DNA from: CAYRFQ01 sp964423615
GTDB lineage: Bacteria; Planctomycetota; Planctomycetia; Gemmatales; Gemmataceae
Assembly: GCA_964423615.1 (NCBI GenBank)
Contig: CAYRFQ010000078.1
Location: forward strand, 1-37,232
Length of the DNA: 37,232 nt
Reading direction: 5' to 3'
Below the pieces are notes generated by a model that was not told the origin of the DNA, ran no database searches, and was given only the letters and a program-made list of their open reading frames with translations. Position numbers and translations under genes: made by a program. Of the stretch, positions 1 through 8,713 are shown piece by piece (positions within the stretch are counted from its first letter, which is position 1; every line of letters begins with the position of its first letter).

Positions 1-229
1 GCCTGTCAGTGAACGTCCAAACGCCATCGATGGCCAGTCGTAGGTCTTCGATCAGTCGGTGACCTTCTGAGGTTTGCACGAGCGTTCCGGCGACAAAGCA
101 ACTGCCACTGCCTTGCTGGCGTGCAGCACAAGCAGAGTTGGCAATGTCCCGTAGCAATCCCTCTGCTTGTGGGGAGAAGACCAAACCTGAGCGAAGCGGG
201 AAATGCGCTGGCCTGGCGATCTCGAGGGA
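1..229 (-). pseudogene. HINT (intein-like) domain protein fragment
   Basis: The minus-strand frame open from 229 to the left edge encodes CFVAGTLVQTSEGHRLIED at about 39-95, preceded by a Gly-Ser rich stretch. This is the N-terminal block of HINT domains (Cys nucleophile, then AGT-x-V-x-T-x-x-G and IED). Such self-cleaving domains sit near the C-terminus of RHS or polymorphic-toxin-type secreted proteins. No ATG exists in this frame. Two stop codons in a row (TAG at 230-232, TGA at 233-235) close it upstream, so either the gene is broken or a non-ATG start is used. The usual V-G-D-x-V block after the IED motif is not clear. The gene runs past the window edge, so the downstream domain cannot be seen. 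Confidence 0.55.
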
Positions 230-708
230 CTATCAATCGTATCCAACACAATCGTGAATCGCTTTAACCAACAGAACGAAACCACCTTCAAAAGACGTCT
301 GGCCAGTCGGCAAGACGGATTTTCTACATCCGTTGTAAACAACGTGTACTCCCATCACGTTCAAGCAATACACCTCCATGTCTCTTCCAAGATAGGGTTG
401 AACTACACCACCAAAGCTGGAAAATAAGGCTATCGACGGAAACGATGTTGGCTGTTTCCGAGAAGCGAATGGTGGAATGACAATGCGCTCGGCTTTCTAC
501 AAGCAACCTCACGTTCACCCGAGAACGGCAAGTTCGAGCCTTGGGTCTTTTCCTCTATCCAACCTTATCCCCCCTGTGGATTGAAATTTTCTCCCTCTCC
601 GCCTCTTTGGAAAAAGCCACGGTTCTATGGATTTTCGCCCTGACATGACCTGCAGCCATCCAACCACTCCCTCGCCGTACAATAGCTAGTTCCCTCCAGG
701 AGACATTT
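230..708. other. gene-free stretch upstream of the PVC cytochrome gene
   Basis: No convincing gene is seen here. One minus-strand frame, in phase with the HINT fragment and ending at the TGA at 233-235, contains MEVYCLNVMGVHVVYNG at about 310-390. This weakly recalls the C-terminal block of HINT domains (VY-L-x-V-x-G-x-H-x-Y) but has no clear start. The last part holds the ribosome binding site (CCAGGAGA, about 8 bases before the GTG at 709). Confidence 0.4.
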
Positions 709-3700
709 GTGAAACGATCTCGATTCGTGGAGACTCTCCACTTGCTCATTGCCCCAGTGTTCATGCTTTGGCTTTCGTCCACTGTGGGCCAGGCGCAGGA
801 CATGGACTTCGTACATCCGAAGTCGCCAACCAAACCTGCACCTTTCCTGAAACCCCAAGAAGCACTGAAGACATTCCAGATCCATAAGGATTTTCGGCTC
901 GAACTTGTCGCTGCCGATCCATTGATTCACGATCCAGTGGCCATCGACTTCGATGAGTTCGGCCGGATCTGGGTCGCGGAACTGCGAAGTTACATGATCG
1001 ATCTCGTTGACAGCGGAAAAAAGAAAGCCCTCGGTCGAATCATGTTGCTCGAAGACACCGACGACGACGGAGTGATGGACAAGGCTACGGAATTCCTCAA
1101 AAATCTCCCCCGTCCCAGAGCCATCCGCGCGGTCAACGGTGGGATCATCTATGGAGACAGTTCCAGTTTGTGGTTCGTGCCCGAGAAAAATGGCAAAGCC
1201 GGCAAACGACAATTGATCGACAAATCGTTTAACCGAGGCGGGAACGTCGAGCACCAACCCAACGCCCTCTACCCGGGGTTTGACAATTGGTACTATATTT
1301 CTCGTTCCAACGGCAGAAAGTATGGATTTGAAAATGGCAAGTGGGTTGTGGGGCAAGCCGAAGGACGCGGCCAGTGGGGACTCAGCCAGGATGATGCAGG
1401 TCGGTTCGTGTGGAACACCAACAGCAACAAGGTCAACTGTGATCTACTACCACAGAACTATTACACGCAGTGGCTACTATCCAGCGGCATTCGTAGGAGC
1501 GTAGGAACATCTCGAACGGTCTATCCGATCCGAGTAACGACCGGCCTGAATCGTGGATATCGACTACTGCGGACCAGCAAAGACGGGGTGTATCGTGGAG
1601 TGACGGCCTCGTGCGGGCCTTGTGTCTATCGTGGAAACCAATTCCCCAAAGAGTATTACGGCAACTACTTCTCCTGCGCTCCCGAAACGCACACGGTGCC
1701 TCGCTGCACCGTCGAAGATGTCGGAGCATCCGTGCGAATCACCGGAGCCCCGGCACCAGCTGGACATAGTTTCCTGGCCTCAACCGACGAACGCTCCCGA
1801 ATGGTGAACGCCTACAGCGGCCCCGATGGAACGCTCTACCTGGTGGATTTCTATCGAGGGGTGATTCAGGATAAAGGTTACCTCACGCAATACCTCAAAC
1901 GCGAGATCAACAGGCGAAAACTGGAAAACCCTATCGGGGGGGGACGTATTTACCGCATCGTCTACAAGGGAAACTCACTCACAAAGTGGGACAAACTCGG
2001 CAACATGTCGCACGCCGAGCTTGTTCCGTTCCTTACACACCCGAACTACTGGCACCGACGCACGGCCCAACGCATCCTGGTCCAAAGCAGGGACAAATCC
2101 GTCATACCAGCGGTCCGAAAGTTGCTTTCCACAACCAAATTGGCCCAAGGGCGAATCCACGCTCTGTGGACATTGCGAGGACTCGATGCTCTCCAGGTGA
2201 ACGACTTGGTCCTTGCAAGTGACATCACTCAGGACGACCTACTCACCCACATCGCACGACTGGGACAACAATTCGCAGGTACGGATCAAGCTCAGGTCGT
2301 TCAGACGTTGTTTGCAAAGTTCCATCAGTTGAAACGACCACGGATTGACCTGCAAGTAGCTCTGGCGAGCGGGGCTTTCCAAAAGAAAAACGAAAGTGCC
2401 AACTACAAACTCATGAAGGACATTCTCGCGGCCAACAAGGGAGACCAGACGATTCTCTCTGCCGTCCTCTATTCGATGAGCGATGAGGCAGCCAAGCAAC
2501 TTTTCCAAGAGAAACTGGTTACCGAAGATAGTCTCGCTCCACAGATTCTATCTCGAATTTGCGCCGCCAATTCCACCGGGATCACAAAGCTTTTCGCGAG
2601 CACTTTCGTCGATCGAGAGCTCTCCAACCAGTTTCGAGAAAAACTGCTCAAGGCAGCGGGACAAGGAGTCGTTCGCTCTCGCAATCCCAAAGCCACGTTG
2701 TGGCTATTGTCATACCTCCAGAAACTCCCCACCGAAGAGGCCTACGGGACAATGATCTCCATGGTGTCCGCGCGAGGTCGAGGTTACCGCAAAATGAACC
2801 TGAAGAGGACTCCTCGTGAACTAGCAACGTTGAAAAGATCGTCGAGTAAAAGGGTCGCTTCCGCCGCCGAACGTCTCGAACGTGACGTGTTCCGGATTCG
2901 CTCGAGTTCGACCATCATCGATTTGAGCTACCGCAAGTCACGGACATACAAGAAGGCGTTTGCCAGTGGCCAACGACACTACGTGACACATTGCATGGGA
3001 TGCCACCAGATCGATGGACTTGGTGCCGAGAAATTCGGTCCGCCATTAGTGGGTTCCGAATGGGTGACGGGAGACCCCAAGGTGGCCATTCGGATCATGC
3101 TCAACGGCATCACCGGACCGATCGAAGTCGACGGCACGACCTACAAAAGCCCGGAGATTCTTCCATTGATGCCCGGACTGCGGCATAACGAAGACCTGAC
3201 AGACGAAAAGGCGGCTGACCTGCTCACTTACGTCCGAAATGCCTGGGGTAACGAAGCACCCCCAGTCACCGCCCAAACCGTTGCCCGAGTACGGCAGGAG
3301 TCAGCCAACGAAATGACTCCGTATGAAGCGGTTGCGTTGAACAAGTTCCGGCTCGGTCGCAAGGTAGACCTGGTAGCTCGAGTAAACCCCGCGCACATCG
3401 GTGGGCGACCATTTGAAGCCATCCTTGCCGCCGTGAAGCAACACAAAGGCGATCCCAAACTAGGGTACGCAATTTTTCGGAAGCAGACATGCATCTCCTG
3501 TCACGCAGTCGGCCAAGAGGTCAAGCCGTTCGGGCCGGACTTACGAGACGTCGGCCAACGACACAAACGGGATGCTCTCGTGGAAGCCATCTTGAAACCA
3601 AGCGAGAAACTCACCAAAGGGTTCGAGACCCAAATGGTCATGACGAAACAAGGCAAAGTCGTCGCCGGTTTCGTCCATCGCGAAAGTAAGACCGAAGTGG

Positions 3701-3864
3701 AGTTGCGAACCCCGCAAGGAAAGGCCATCCGCGTTCCGAGAAAGGACATCCAACGTCGGGCTCAATCGGCCGTTTCGGCCATGCCCCAAGGACTGGTCAA
3801 CAACTTGACGATCGAAGAGTTCGCCTCGTTGGTGGCGTATTTGGAGAGCCTCAGGAAAAAGTAA
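709..3864 (+). CDS. PVC-type cytochrome c / membrane-bound dehydrogenase domain protein
   Basis: A 1,051-residue exported protein. The GTG start is supported by AGGAG about 8 bases upstream and a signal peptide (residues 1-30, cleavage after GQAQ). Residues about 50-430 form a glucose/sorbosone-dehydrogenase-like beta-propeller, with phrases such as DFDEFGRIWVAELRSY and LEDTDDDGVMDKA. About 440-700 is HEAT-like helical sequence. The C-terminus carries two cytochrome c heme sites, C762-M-G-C765-H766 and C928-I-S-C931-H932, the second followed by FGPDLRDVGQRH. This order is typical of the PVC heme-binding protein family of planctomycetes and verrucomicrobia, thought to be periplasmic redox enzymes acting on sugars or polysaccharide products; the substrate is unknown. 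It is a single gene, convergent with the next one. The family assignment is secure, the function is not. Confidence 0.9.
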   Translation: MKRSRFVETLHLLIAPVFMLWLSSTVGQAQDMDFVHPKSPTKPAPFLKPQEALKTFQIHKDFRLELVAADPLIHDPVAIDFDEFGRIWVAELRSYMIDLVDSGKKKALGRIMLLEDTDDDGVMDKATEFLKNLPRPRAIRAVNGGIIYGDSSSLWFVPEKNGKAGKRQLIDKSFNRGGNVEHQPNALYPGFDNWYYISRSNGRKYGFENGKWVVGQAEGRGQWGLSQDDAGRFVWNTNSNKVNCDLLPQNYYTQWLLSSGIRRSVGTSRTVYPIRVTTGLNRGYRLLRTSKDGVYRGVTASCGPCVYRGNQFPKEYYGNYFSCAPETHTVPRCTVEDVGASVRITGAPAPAGHSFLASTDERSRMVNAYSGPDGTLYLVDFYRGVIQDKGYLTQYLKREINRRKLENPIGGGRIYRIVYKGNSLTKWDKLGNMSHAELVPFLTHPNYWHRRTAQRILVQSRDKSVIPAVRKLLSTTKLAQGRIHALWTLRGLDALQVNDLVLASDITQDDLLTHIARLGQQFAGTDQAQVVQTLFAKFHQLKRPRIDLQVALASGAFQKKNESANYKLMKDILAANKGDQTILSAVLYSMSDEAAKQLFQEKLVTEDSLAPQILSRICAANSTGITKLFASTFVDRELSNQFREKLLKAAGQGVVRSRNPKATLWLLSYLQKLPTEEAYGTMISMVSARGRGYRKMNLKRTPRELATLKRSSSKRVASAAERLERDVFRIRSSSTIIDLSYRKSRTYKKAFASGQRHYVTHCMGCHQIDGLGAEKFGPPLVGSEWVTGDPKVAIRIMLNGITGPIEVDGTTYKSPEILPLMPGLRHNEDLTDEKAADLLTYVRNAWGNEAPPVTAQTVARVRQESANEMTPYEAVALNKFRLGRKVDLVARVNPAHIGGRPFEAILAAVKQHKGDPKLGYAIFRKQTCISCHAVGQEVKPFGPDLRDVGQRHKRDALVEAILKPSEKLTKGFETQMVMTKQGKVVAGFVHRESKTEVELRTPQGKAIRVPRKDIQRRAQSAVSAMPQGLVNNLTIEEFASLVAYLESLRKK

Positions 3865-3894
3865 TGTTTTGCCAGTGAACGATTGCCACGGATT

Positions 3895-3920
3895 GTCGGT
3901 TGGGCCATCGCCCAACCGAC
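3895..3920. terminator. hairpin between convergent genes
   Basis: A perfect 11-base-pair inverted repeat, GTCGGTTGGGC, loop CATC, GCCCAACCGAC, lies 30 bases after the PVC cytochrome stop and 40 bases from the stop of the convergent S9 peptidase gene. There is only a short T run, so it may act as a bidirectional terminator or protect 3' ends. Confidence 0.65.
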
Positions 3921-3960
3921 ACCCCTTTGACACTTCTGGGACCGACAACTGACAAGTTCG

Positions 3961-6501
3961 TTAGCTTTTCGCTTCTACCTTCGACGCCATACCATTACCC
4001 AGCGTCCGCAACAAGAACTCCTCGTATTTTCGGAATTTGGCCAACGTCTTGATGTCGCCACCGAGTCCGTGGCCTCCTGTCGGATCGAGGAACAATTCCA
4101 CGAGCGTCTCCTTGCCAGCCTTGAGTAACTCACGGTAGACCCGAACGGTGTCTTGATAGAGGACGTTGCTATCTTCCATGCCGTGGATCAAAAGCAACCT
4201 CGATTTGAGGTTCTTGGCAAGGGGAAGCAGTGAGAACTTCTGAAGGTCGGTTTTTCCCTCGCGGCTATTGCCGATGGTGCCGGTGGTGTACCAGGAATTG
4301 TAGTTTTCCCATTCGGTCGGTCCGGCTCCTGCAATCCCTGCCGCAAATACGTCGGGCTTGGTGTAAAGACACATCTGCGTCTGGAACCCGCCAAAGCTCC
4401 AACCGTGAATCCCAACCCGTTTGGGATCGACGCCATAGTTCTTGATGAAATACTTCACCCCGTCCACCAAATCCTCGACTTGCGGTTTACCGACCTTCTC
4501 GAAGTTGGCTTTCTCGAACATGGCGCCATAGCCAGAAACGCCCCGAGGGTCAATCGTGCATGTCACATAACCATGCTTCTTGGCCATGTACCAGGCGAAG
4601 AAATACGCGCTGGTGCTGTAAGACCCATCGGACAACTGGTTGCGTGTCCCCAGAGGACCACCGTAAACGTAGATCAAAAGCGGTCGCTTGTCCGTCTTCT
4701 TCCAACCGTCGGGCTGGAAAAGGTGACCGTAGATCTTGTGACCATGACGGTTCTTGTAAGTAAAGAACTTCGGGACGGGCTTTGTATATTTCTTGGCCTT
4801 GGCCCCGTGGGAATCAGTCAGAAGTGATGTCTTCTTGTCACCAGCGTGAACAACCACCAGTTCGCGCAGCTTACCGTAGGCGGAGTGATTCGCCAGGACG
4901 GCATCACCCTTGGGGCTGACTGCCACCGAAGAATAGTTACCTTCTTTGATAGACAACCGCGTCATCACGCCGTCTTCCAAATTGACCTTGTAAACGTGAA
5001 CTCGAGCGGGATGCTCTTTGGTAGAAGTAACGTAGAGCGTTTTGTGATCCTTCGAAATGTCAAACGGATAGACTTCGAACCGTCCCCGTGTGAGTTGATC
5101 AAAACTCTCATAAACCGGGTCGAGCACATGCAACTGTCGAAAGCCGCTTTTCTCGGTGAGGATCACGATGCGTTGGGAATCCGCCATGTAGTAAGGAGTC
5201 ATCAACCGCGGGGTGTTCGGTCCACCCCGATGCAGAAACCGGTAGACCAACTTGGCTTGCTGTTTGTTTTCATCCTTGGTCTTTTCCGTCTTCTTTTCCG
5301 CAGATTTGTCTGTCTTGGGAGTCGCCTTGGTCGATTCCTTCTTGTCCGAAGTTTTCTTCGATTTCTTCTTGTCCTTCTTTTCCTCCTTGGGACAGGTTGC
5401 TTCATAGACACTGACTTGCGATGACTTTTGCTCGAACACAACGAAGGCCACTTTTTGCGAATCGGGTGACCACTGTGGTGTACCAAGGATATCGCGAGGA
5501 CCGCTCTCCTTGTGTTCAAAGACTTTGGAGAGTTGACCGTTTTCTTTTTCTGGCTCGGTCATGACGTAGAGGTAAATGCCGATCGTCCGCTCACGTTTGG
5601 GGTCATCGGCAACACGACGGCTGTACTCCTTCACTTCGACAAATCGTTTCTTGTAGCTGGCGATTTTGACTTTCCGCTCGTCTTTATCCTCTTTCTCTTT
5701 GTATGTCCGAAGCACAAGTTTTTTACCATCAGGACTGAGCCGATACCCAGCAAGTTTTTCTCCAGAAGGAAGTTTGGGCTCAAGTTGCTCGATGAAATGA
5801 CTACCGAACTGGACTCGTCTCAACGAGAGGGTTCTGTCTTCGCGGTCGAACTGGCCGTAAACGAACCCCTTGCCATCGGGGAGGTACTTCAAGCCCGTTT
5901 CGGAGCTTTTTGTTTTACTCAGACGGGTTAGCTTCTTTCCTTCCAGTTGATACCTGTACATATCGCCGCCAGAAATGAACAACAACTCATTCGCCTTTGG
6001 CGACCAACTGAAGCTGCTGATCCCGGAATACCGAGGAGCTTTCTTGTCGTCGGCATCCTTGTCACTGACCCAATCGCCGTTCTTCTGCTCCTGGGTCATT
6101 TTTCTTTTTTTGTCGGCGTCTTTCTTACCCTTCTTTTTTGCCGCTTCCTTCACTGCGGCCTTGGCCAATTTGATTCGATGCTCTTTGACTTTCCGGGTGC
6201 TGGATTGGAATTTCGCCATGACGGAAACAGAAGTCAAACGACTTACCTTTCCGCTCGCCACGTCAAGAAGCCACAGATCCGACCCATGGCGTTGCTCTTT
6301 GAGCGGACGATACAGATAGGCCGCATACTTGCCATCGTGGGAGAATTCCGGCGAGCGAGCCGATGGACCAAAAAAACTCTTCTTGGGGAAAAGGTCCTTC
6401 AGCTTCAACTCATCTTTCTTGCCATTGACCTTTTCCTGAGCATGGGAGGAAGCCATTGAGACTACGAAAAAAAGAATGAGACACAACAGTAGACATCGCA
6501 T
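3961..6501 (-). CDS. S9 family prolyl oligopeptidase-type serine peptidase
   Basis: An 846-residue exported peptidase. It has an N-terminal signal peptide (MRCLLLCLILFFVVSMASSHAQ) and a GGAG ribosome binding site 8 bases before the ATG. The first ~560 residues look like the beta-propeller of the DPP-IV/acylaminoacyl-peptidase group, with WSP-type turns such as PQWSPDSQKVAFV. The C-terminal alpha/beta-hydrolase domain has the nucleophile motif GWSFGG (Ser702), then Asp777 in HGMEDSN and His811 in GGHGLGG, so the triad is complete. It likely cleaves short peptides in the periplasm. Oddities are a lysine-rich low-complexity insert at about residues 370-416 and a second charged insert at about 100-150, both inside the propeller. 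It lies convergent to the upstream gene and divergent from the aldehyde dehydrogenase. Confidence 0.9.
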   Translation of the reverse strand: MRCLLLCLILFFVVSMASSHAQEKVNGKKDELKLKDLFPKKSFFGPSARSPEFSHDGKYAAYLYRPLKEQRHGSDLWLLDVASGKVSRLTSVSVMAKFQSSTRKVKEHRIKLAKAAVKEAAKKKGKKDADKKRKMTQEQKNGDWVSDKDADDKKAPRYSGISSFSWSPKANELLFISGGDMYRYQLEGKKLTRLSKTKSSETGLKYLPDGKGFVYGQFDREDRTLSLRRVQFGSHFIEQLEPKLPSGEKLAGYRLSPDGKKLVLRTYKEKEDKDERKVKIASYKKRFVEVKEYSRRVADDPKRERTIGIYLYVMTEPEKENGQLSKVFEHKESGPRDILGTPQWSPDSQKVAFVVFEQKSSQVSVYEATCPKEEKKDKKKSKKTSDKKESTKATPKTDKSAEKKTEKTKDENKQQAKLVYRFLHRGGPNTPRLMTPYYMADSQRIVILTEKSGFRQLHVLDPVYESFDQLTRGRFEVYPFDISKDHKTLYVTSTKEHPARVHVYKVNLEDGVMTRLSIKEGNYSSVAVSPKGDAVLANHSAYGKLRELVVVHAGDKKTSLLTDSHGAKAKKYTKPVPKFFTYKNRHGHKIYGHLFQPDGWKKTDKRPLLIYVYGGPLGTRNQLSDGSYSTSAYFFAWYMAKKHGYVTCTIDPRGVSGYGAMFEKANFEKVGKPQVEDLVDGVKYFIKNYGVDPKRVGIHGWSFGGFQTQMCLYTKPDVFAAGIAGAGPTEWENYNSWYTTGTIGNSREGKTDLQKFSLLPLAKNLKSRLLLIHGMEDSNVLYQDTVRVYRELLKAGKETLVELFLDPTGGHGLGGDIKTLAKFRKYEEFLLRTLGNGMASKVEAKS

Positions 6502-6669
6502 GTTGCAGAACTCCGCGCAAAAACATCTCGATTATCGACTTACGACCTTGTCGCAGTTGGTGGGATTCCGTCCGAGAAGATAAACCGATCGTTGGCTGAA
6601 GAAGAAAACACATTTTATGGGGTTGTAGACCGAAGCGGAAGGGAAGCATGATTCCTGGCAGGCTCTTTT

Positions 6670-6709
6670 GGATTTCGAAACTCGTGCCTCTGGCACGATT
6701 CGAATATCC
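6670..6709. repeat. interrupted inverted repeat in divergent intergenic region
   Basis: The core TCGTGCC-TCT-GGCACGA is a perfect 7-base-pair stem. The flanks GGATTTCGAA and TTCGAATATCC extend the pairing on both sides with a small bulge. It could be a hairpin in RNA or an operator site between two divergent genes. There is no T run. Confidence 0.45.
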
Positions 6710-6738
6710 CAACGCCTGCTCGGATTTCACTTAGCATT

Positions 6739-6765
6739 TTCACAAAGTTCACCCACCGGTATAAT
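6739..6765 (+). promoter_or_regulatory. candidate promoter of the aldehyde dehydrogenase
   Basis: A consensus -10 box TATAAT at 6760-6765 is preceded by TTCACA at 6739-6744 (5 of 6 to TTGACA). The 15-base spacer is short. The implied 5' leader is about 135 bases. Planctomycete promoters are poorly defined, so this is tentative. Confidence 0.3.
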
Positions 6766-6909
6766 TCTGATGTAGAAGTTTCGCCCTTCTTCTTGCATCA
6801 ACATCGATAGACCATCCCATCTCGAGTCGATTTCCAAAACACCTCGTTATGAGTCGCTGGTTGATTCGATTCAACCGCAATGAATAAAGGAAATAAGGAG
6901 GCATGAGCC

Positions 6910-8415
6910 ATGACCACTACCGTTGCTCCCATCACCGGGCGTCATTGCATCCAAGGCCAATGGTTGTCCCCACAAGGTTGGTCGTTTGAGAGTCGCAGTC
7001 CAGCAAATACCGAGGAAATCGTTGGAAACTTTCCGGCAGCAACCGAAGCCGAGACGAAACAAGCCGTCGAGGCTGCGCGCCGAGCGTTTCCCGAATGGAA
7101 GCGGACGAGCCGTGTCGTTCGGGCCGAATACTTCGACAACCTGGCTCAACTCGTCAAACGCGATACCGACGTGCTAGCGGAGTTGATGGCTCGCGAGTGC
7201 GGAAAGGTCATTACCGAATGCCGCGCCGAGGTCATCGAAGGCCTCCACATGATCCAATACGTCTTCGGCACTGGACGAATGCCCATGGGAGACGTGATCG
7301 CTTCCGAGATTCCGGAAAAGGATGCCTTCATGCGTCGGAAGCCGTGGGGCGTCGTTGCCGTCATCACGCCCTGGAATTTTCCGTTCGCCGTACCGCTTTG
7401 GATGCTCGGGCCGAGCCTCGTGGAAGGTAACACGGCCGTGTTCAAACCTTCGGAAGATACACCAGGGGTCGGCCAAAAAATGATGGAGCTATTTGAGGAG
7501 GCCGGCTTTCCCCCGGGCGTGATCAATCTCGTTCATGGTGACCACGTCGCCGGTGAGGCACTCGTGCGCGATCCCGAAGTCAACGTCGTTCTCTTTACGG
7601 GTAGTTTCGACGTCGGACACAAAATCCAAAAACTGTCTGCCGAACATTTCGATCGCATCGTTGCCGCCGAGATGGGCAGTAAGAGCGCGGTCATCGTTTG
7701 CGAGGACGCCAGGCTCGAACTCGCCGTCAGTTCCGGACTCATCAGCGGGTTCAAGACCAGTGGCCAACGGTGTGTTTCGGCGGGACGAATCATCGTTCAC
7801 GAAAAGATCATTGATACCTACGCCGAGAAACTTGTCGAGCTAGCCAAGCGAATCCGTATCGGCAATCCACTCGACGCCAGTAACTTCACAGGCCCGTTGA
7901 TTCACCAACAAGCAATGGAAAAGGTCGAGCACTATAACGACCTCGCCAAGAAAGAAGGCGCCAAGGTTCTCCTTGATGGGACGCGACTCACCGATGGTGA
8001 ACACGCCAACGGATGTTATATGTCTCCGTTTATCTATCAAATCGATCATCATCCAGAGACTCGCTGTATCCGTGAAGAAGTCTTTGGACCACATGTCGCA
8101 TTGATCCCATTCAAAGATAATGACCACGCAGTCGAGATCTATAACTCGACCGACTATGGCTTATCCATGGCCGTCGTGACTGAGAGTTACCGCAACATGC
8201 GTTTCTTCCGTGACGAATGTGAGTATGGAATGGGTTACGCCAATCTGCCGTGTATTGGCGCCGAGGTGCATCTCCCGTTTGGTGGCGTCAAGAAGAGCGG
8301 CAACGGTCATCCGTCGGCCGCTGGCTTGATCGAAGCCGTGACACATAAAACTGCGTGGACCGTGAACCACGGTACCGAAGTCAAGATGGCCCAAGGATTG
8401 ACGACCGATATTTGA
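6910..8415 (+). CDS. NAD(P)-dependent aldehyde dehydrogenase
   Basis: A 501-residue cytosolic aldehyde dehydrogenase. The ATG at 6910 has AAGGAGG ending 8 bases upstream. Active-site residues are visible: Asn156 in TPWNFPF, general base Glu254 in AAEMGSK, nucleophile Cys288 in SGQRCVS, and the conserved EEVFGP motif near residue 395. The normal ELGGK is EMGSK here, as in some semialdehyde dehydrogenases. The C-terminal GAEVHLPFGGVKKSGNG recalls alpha-ketoglutarate-semialdehyde and aminoadipate-semialdehyde (ALDH7-like) enzymes. The next gene on the same strand, 298 bases on, is a class III aminotransferase that would make an amino- or oxo-semialdehyde. A role in omega-amino-acid breakdown (lysine, GABA or ornithine) is therefore plausible. 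Family certain, substrate inferred. Confidence 0.9.
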   Translation: MTTTVAPITGRHCIQGQWLSPQGWSFESRSPANTEEIVGNFPAATEAETKQAVEAARRAFPEWKRTSRVVRAEYFDNLAQLVKRDTDVLAELMARECGKVITECRAEVIEGLHMIQYVFGTGRMPMGDVIASEIPEKDAFMRRKPWGVVAVITPWNFPFAVPLWMLGPSLVEGNTAVFKPSEDTPGVGQKMMELFEEAGFPPGVINLVHGDHVAGEALVRDPEVNVVLFTGSFDVGHKIQKLSAEHFDRIVAAEMGSKSAVIVCEDARLELAVSSGLISGFKTSGQRCVSAGRIIVHEKIIDTYAEKLVELAKRIRIGNPLDASNFTGPLIHQQAMEKVEHYNDLAKKEGAKVLLDGTRLTDGEHANGCYMSPFIYQIDHHPETRCIREEVFGPHVALIPFKDNDHAVEIYNSTDYGLSMAVVTESYRNMRFFRDECEYGMGYANLPCIGAEVHLPFGGVKKSGNGHPSAAGLIEAVTHKTAWTVNHGTEVKMAQGLTTDI

Positions 8416-8713
8416 TCGATTCGGGTCAATCGAAGCGTTGTCGTATCAGTTTCCCATGAAAGCCAAAACCCCTCATATGTTTTTTAGGATGTGAGTAGCG
8501 AAGCAACGATGGCAACCAAAACGGAATGGGGTACCAGCCATTTCGCTCCCGTTTAAGCTAGTCACACCCTACGAAAAAAAACGGACGCCATTGAGTTGTC
8601 CGTTCCGAAGGTAGAAAGATGAGGGACCTTCTCGATTCAAACTCAGCCGCAACTCCGCAGTGGCCACACGGCCCTGCTCTCAATTGGCTCCTTCGACAAG
8701 GAGGCTTGACTCT

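Larger units (their letters stand above)
6502..6909. other. divergent intergenic region
   Basis: 408 bases separate the starts of the S9 peptidase (minus) and the aldehyde dehydrogenase (plus). No gene is evident. It holds the inverted repeat at 6670-6709, a possible promoter at 6739-6765 and the AAGGAGG ribosome binding site at 6895-6901. Confidence 0.5.

Noticed and set aside
4405..6459. Plus-strand frames of 140-192 residues across the S9 peptidase gene
   Set aside because: They are antisense to a gene with complete family motifs, and their composition looks like reverse-complement Lys/Glu codons (Phe/Leu-rich).
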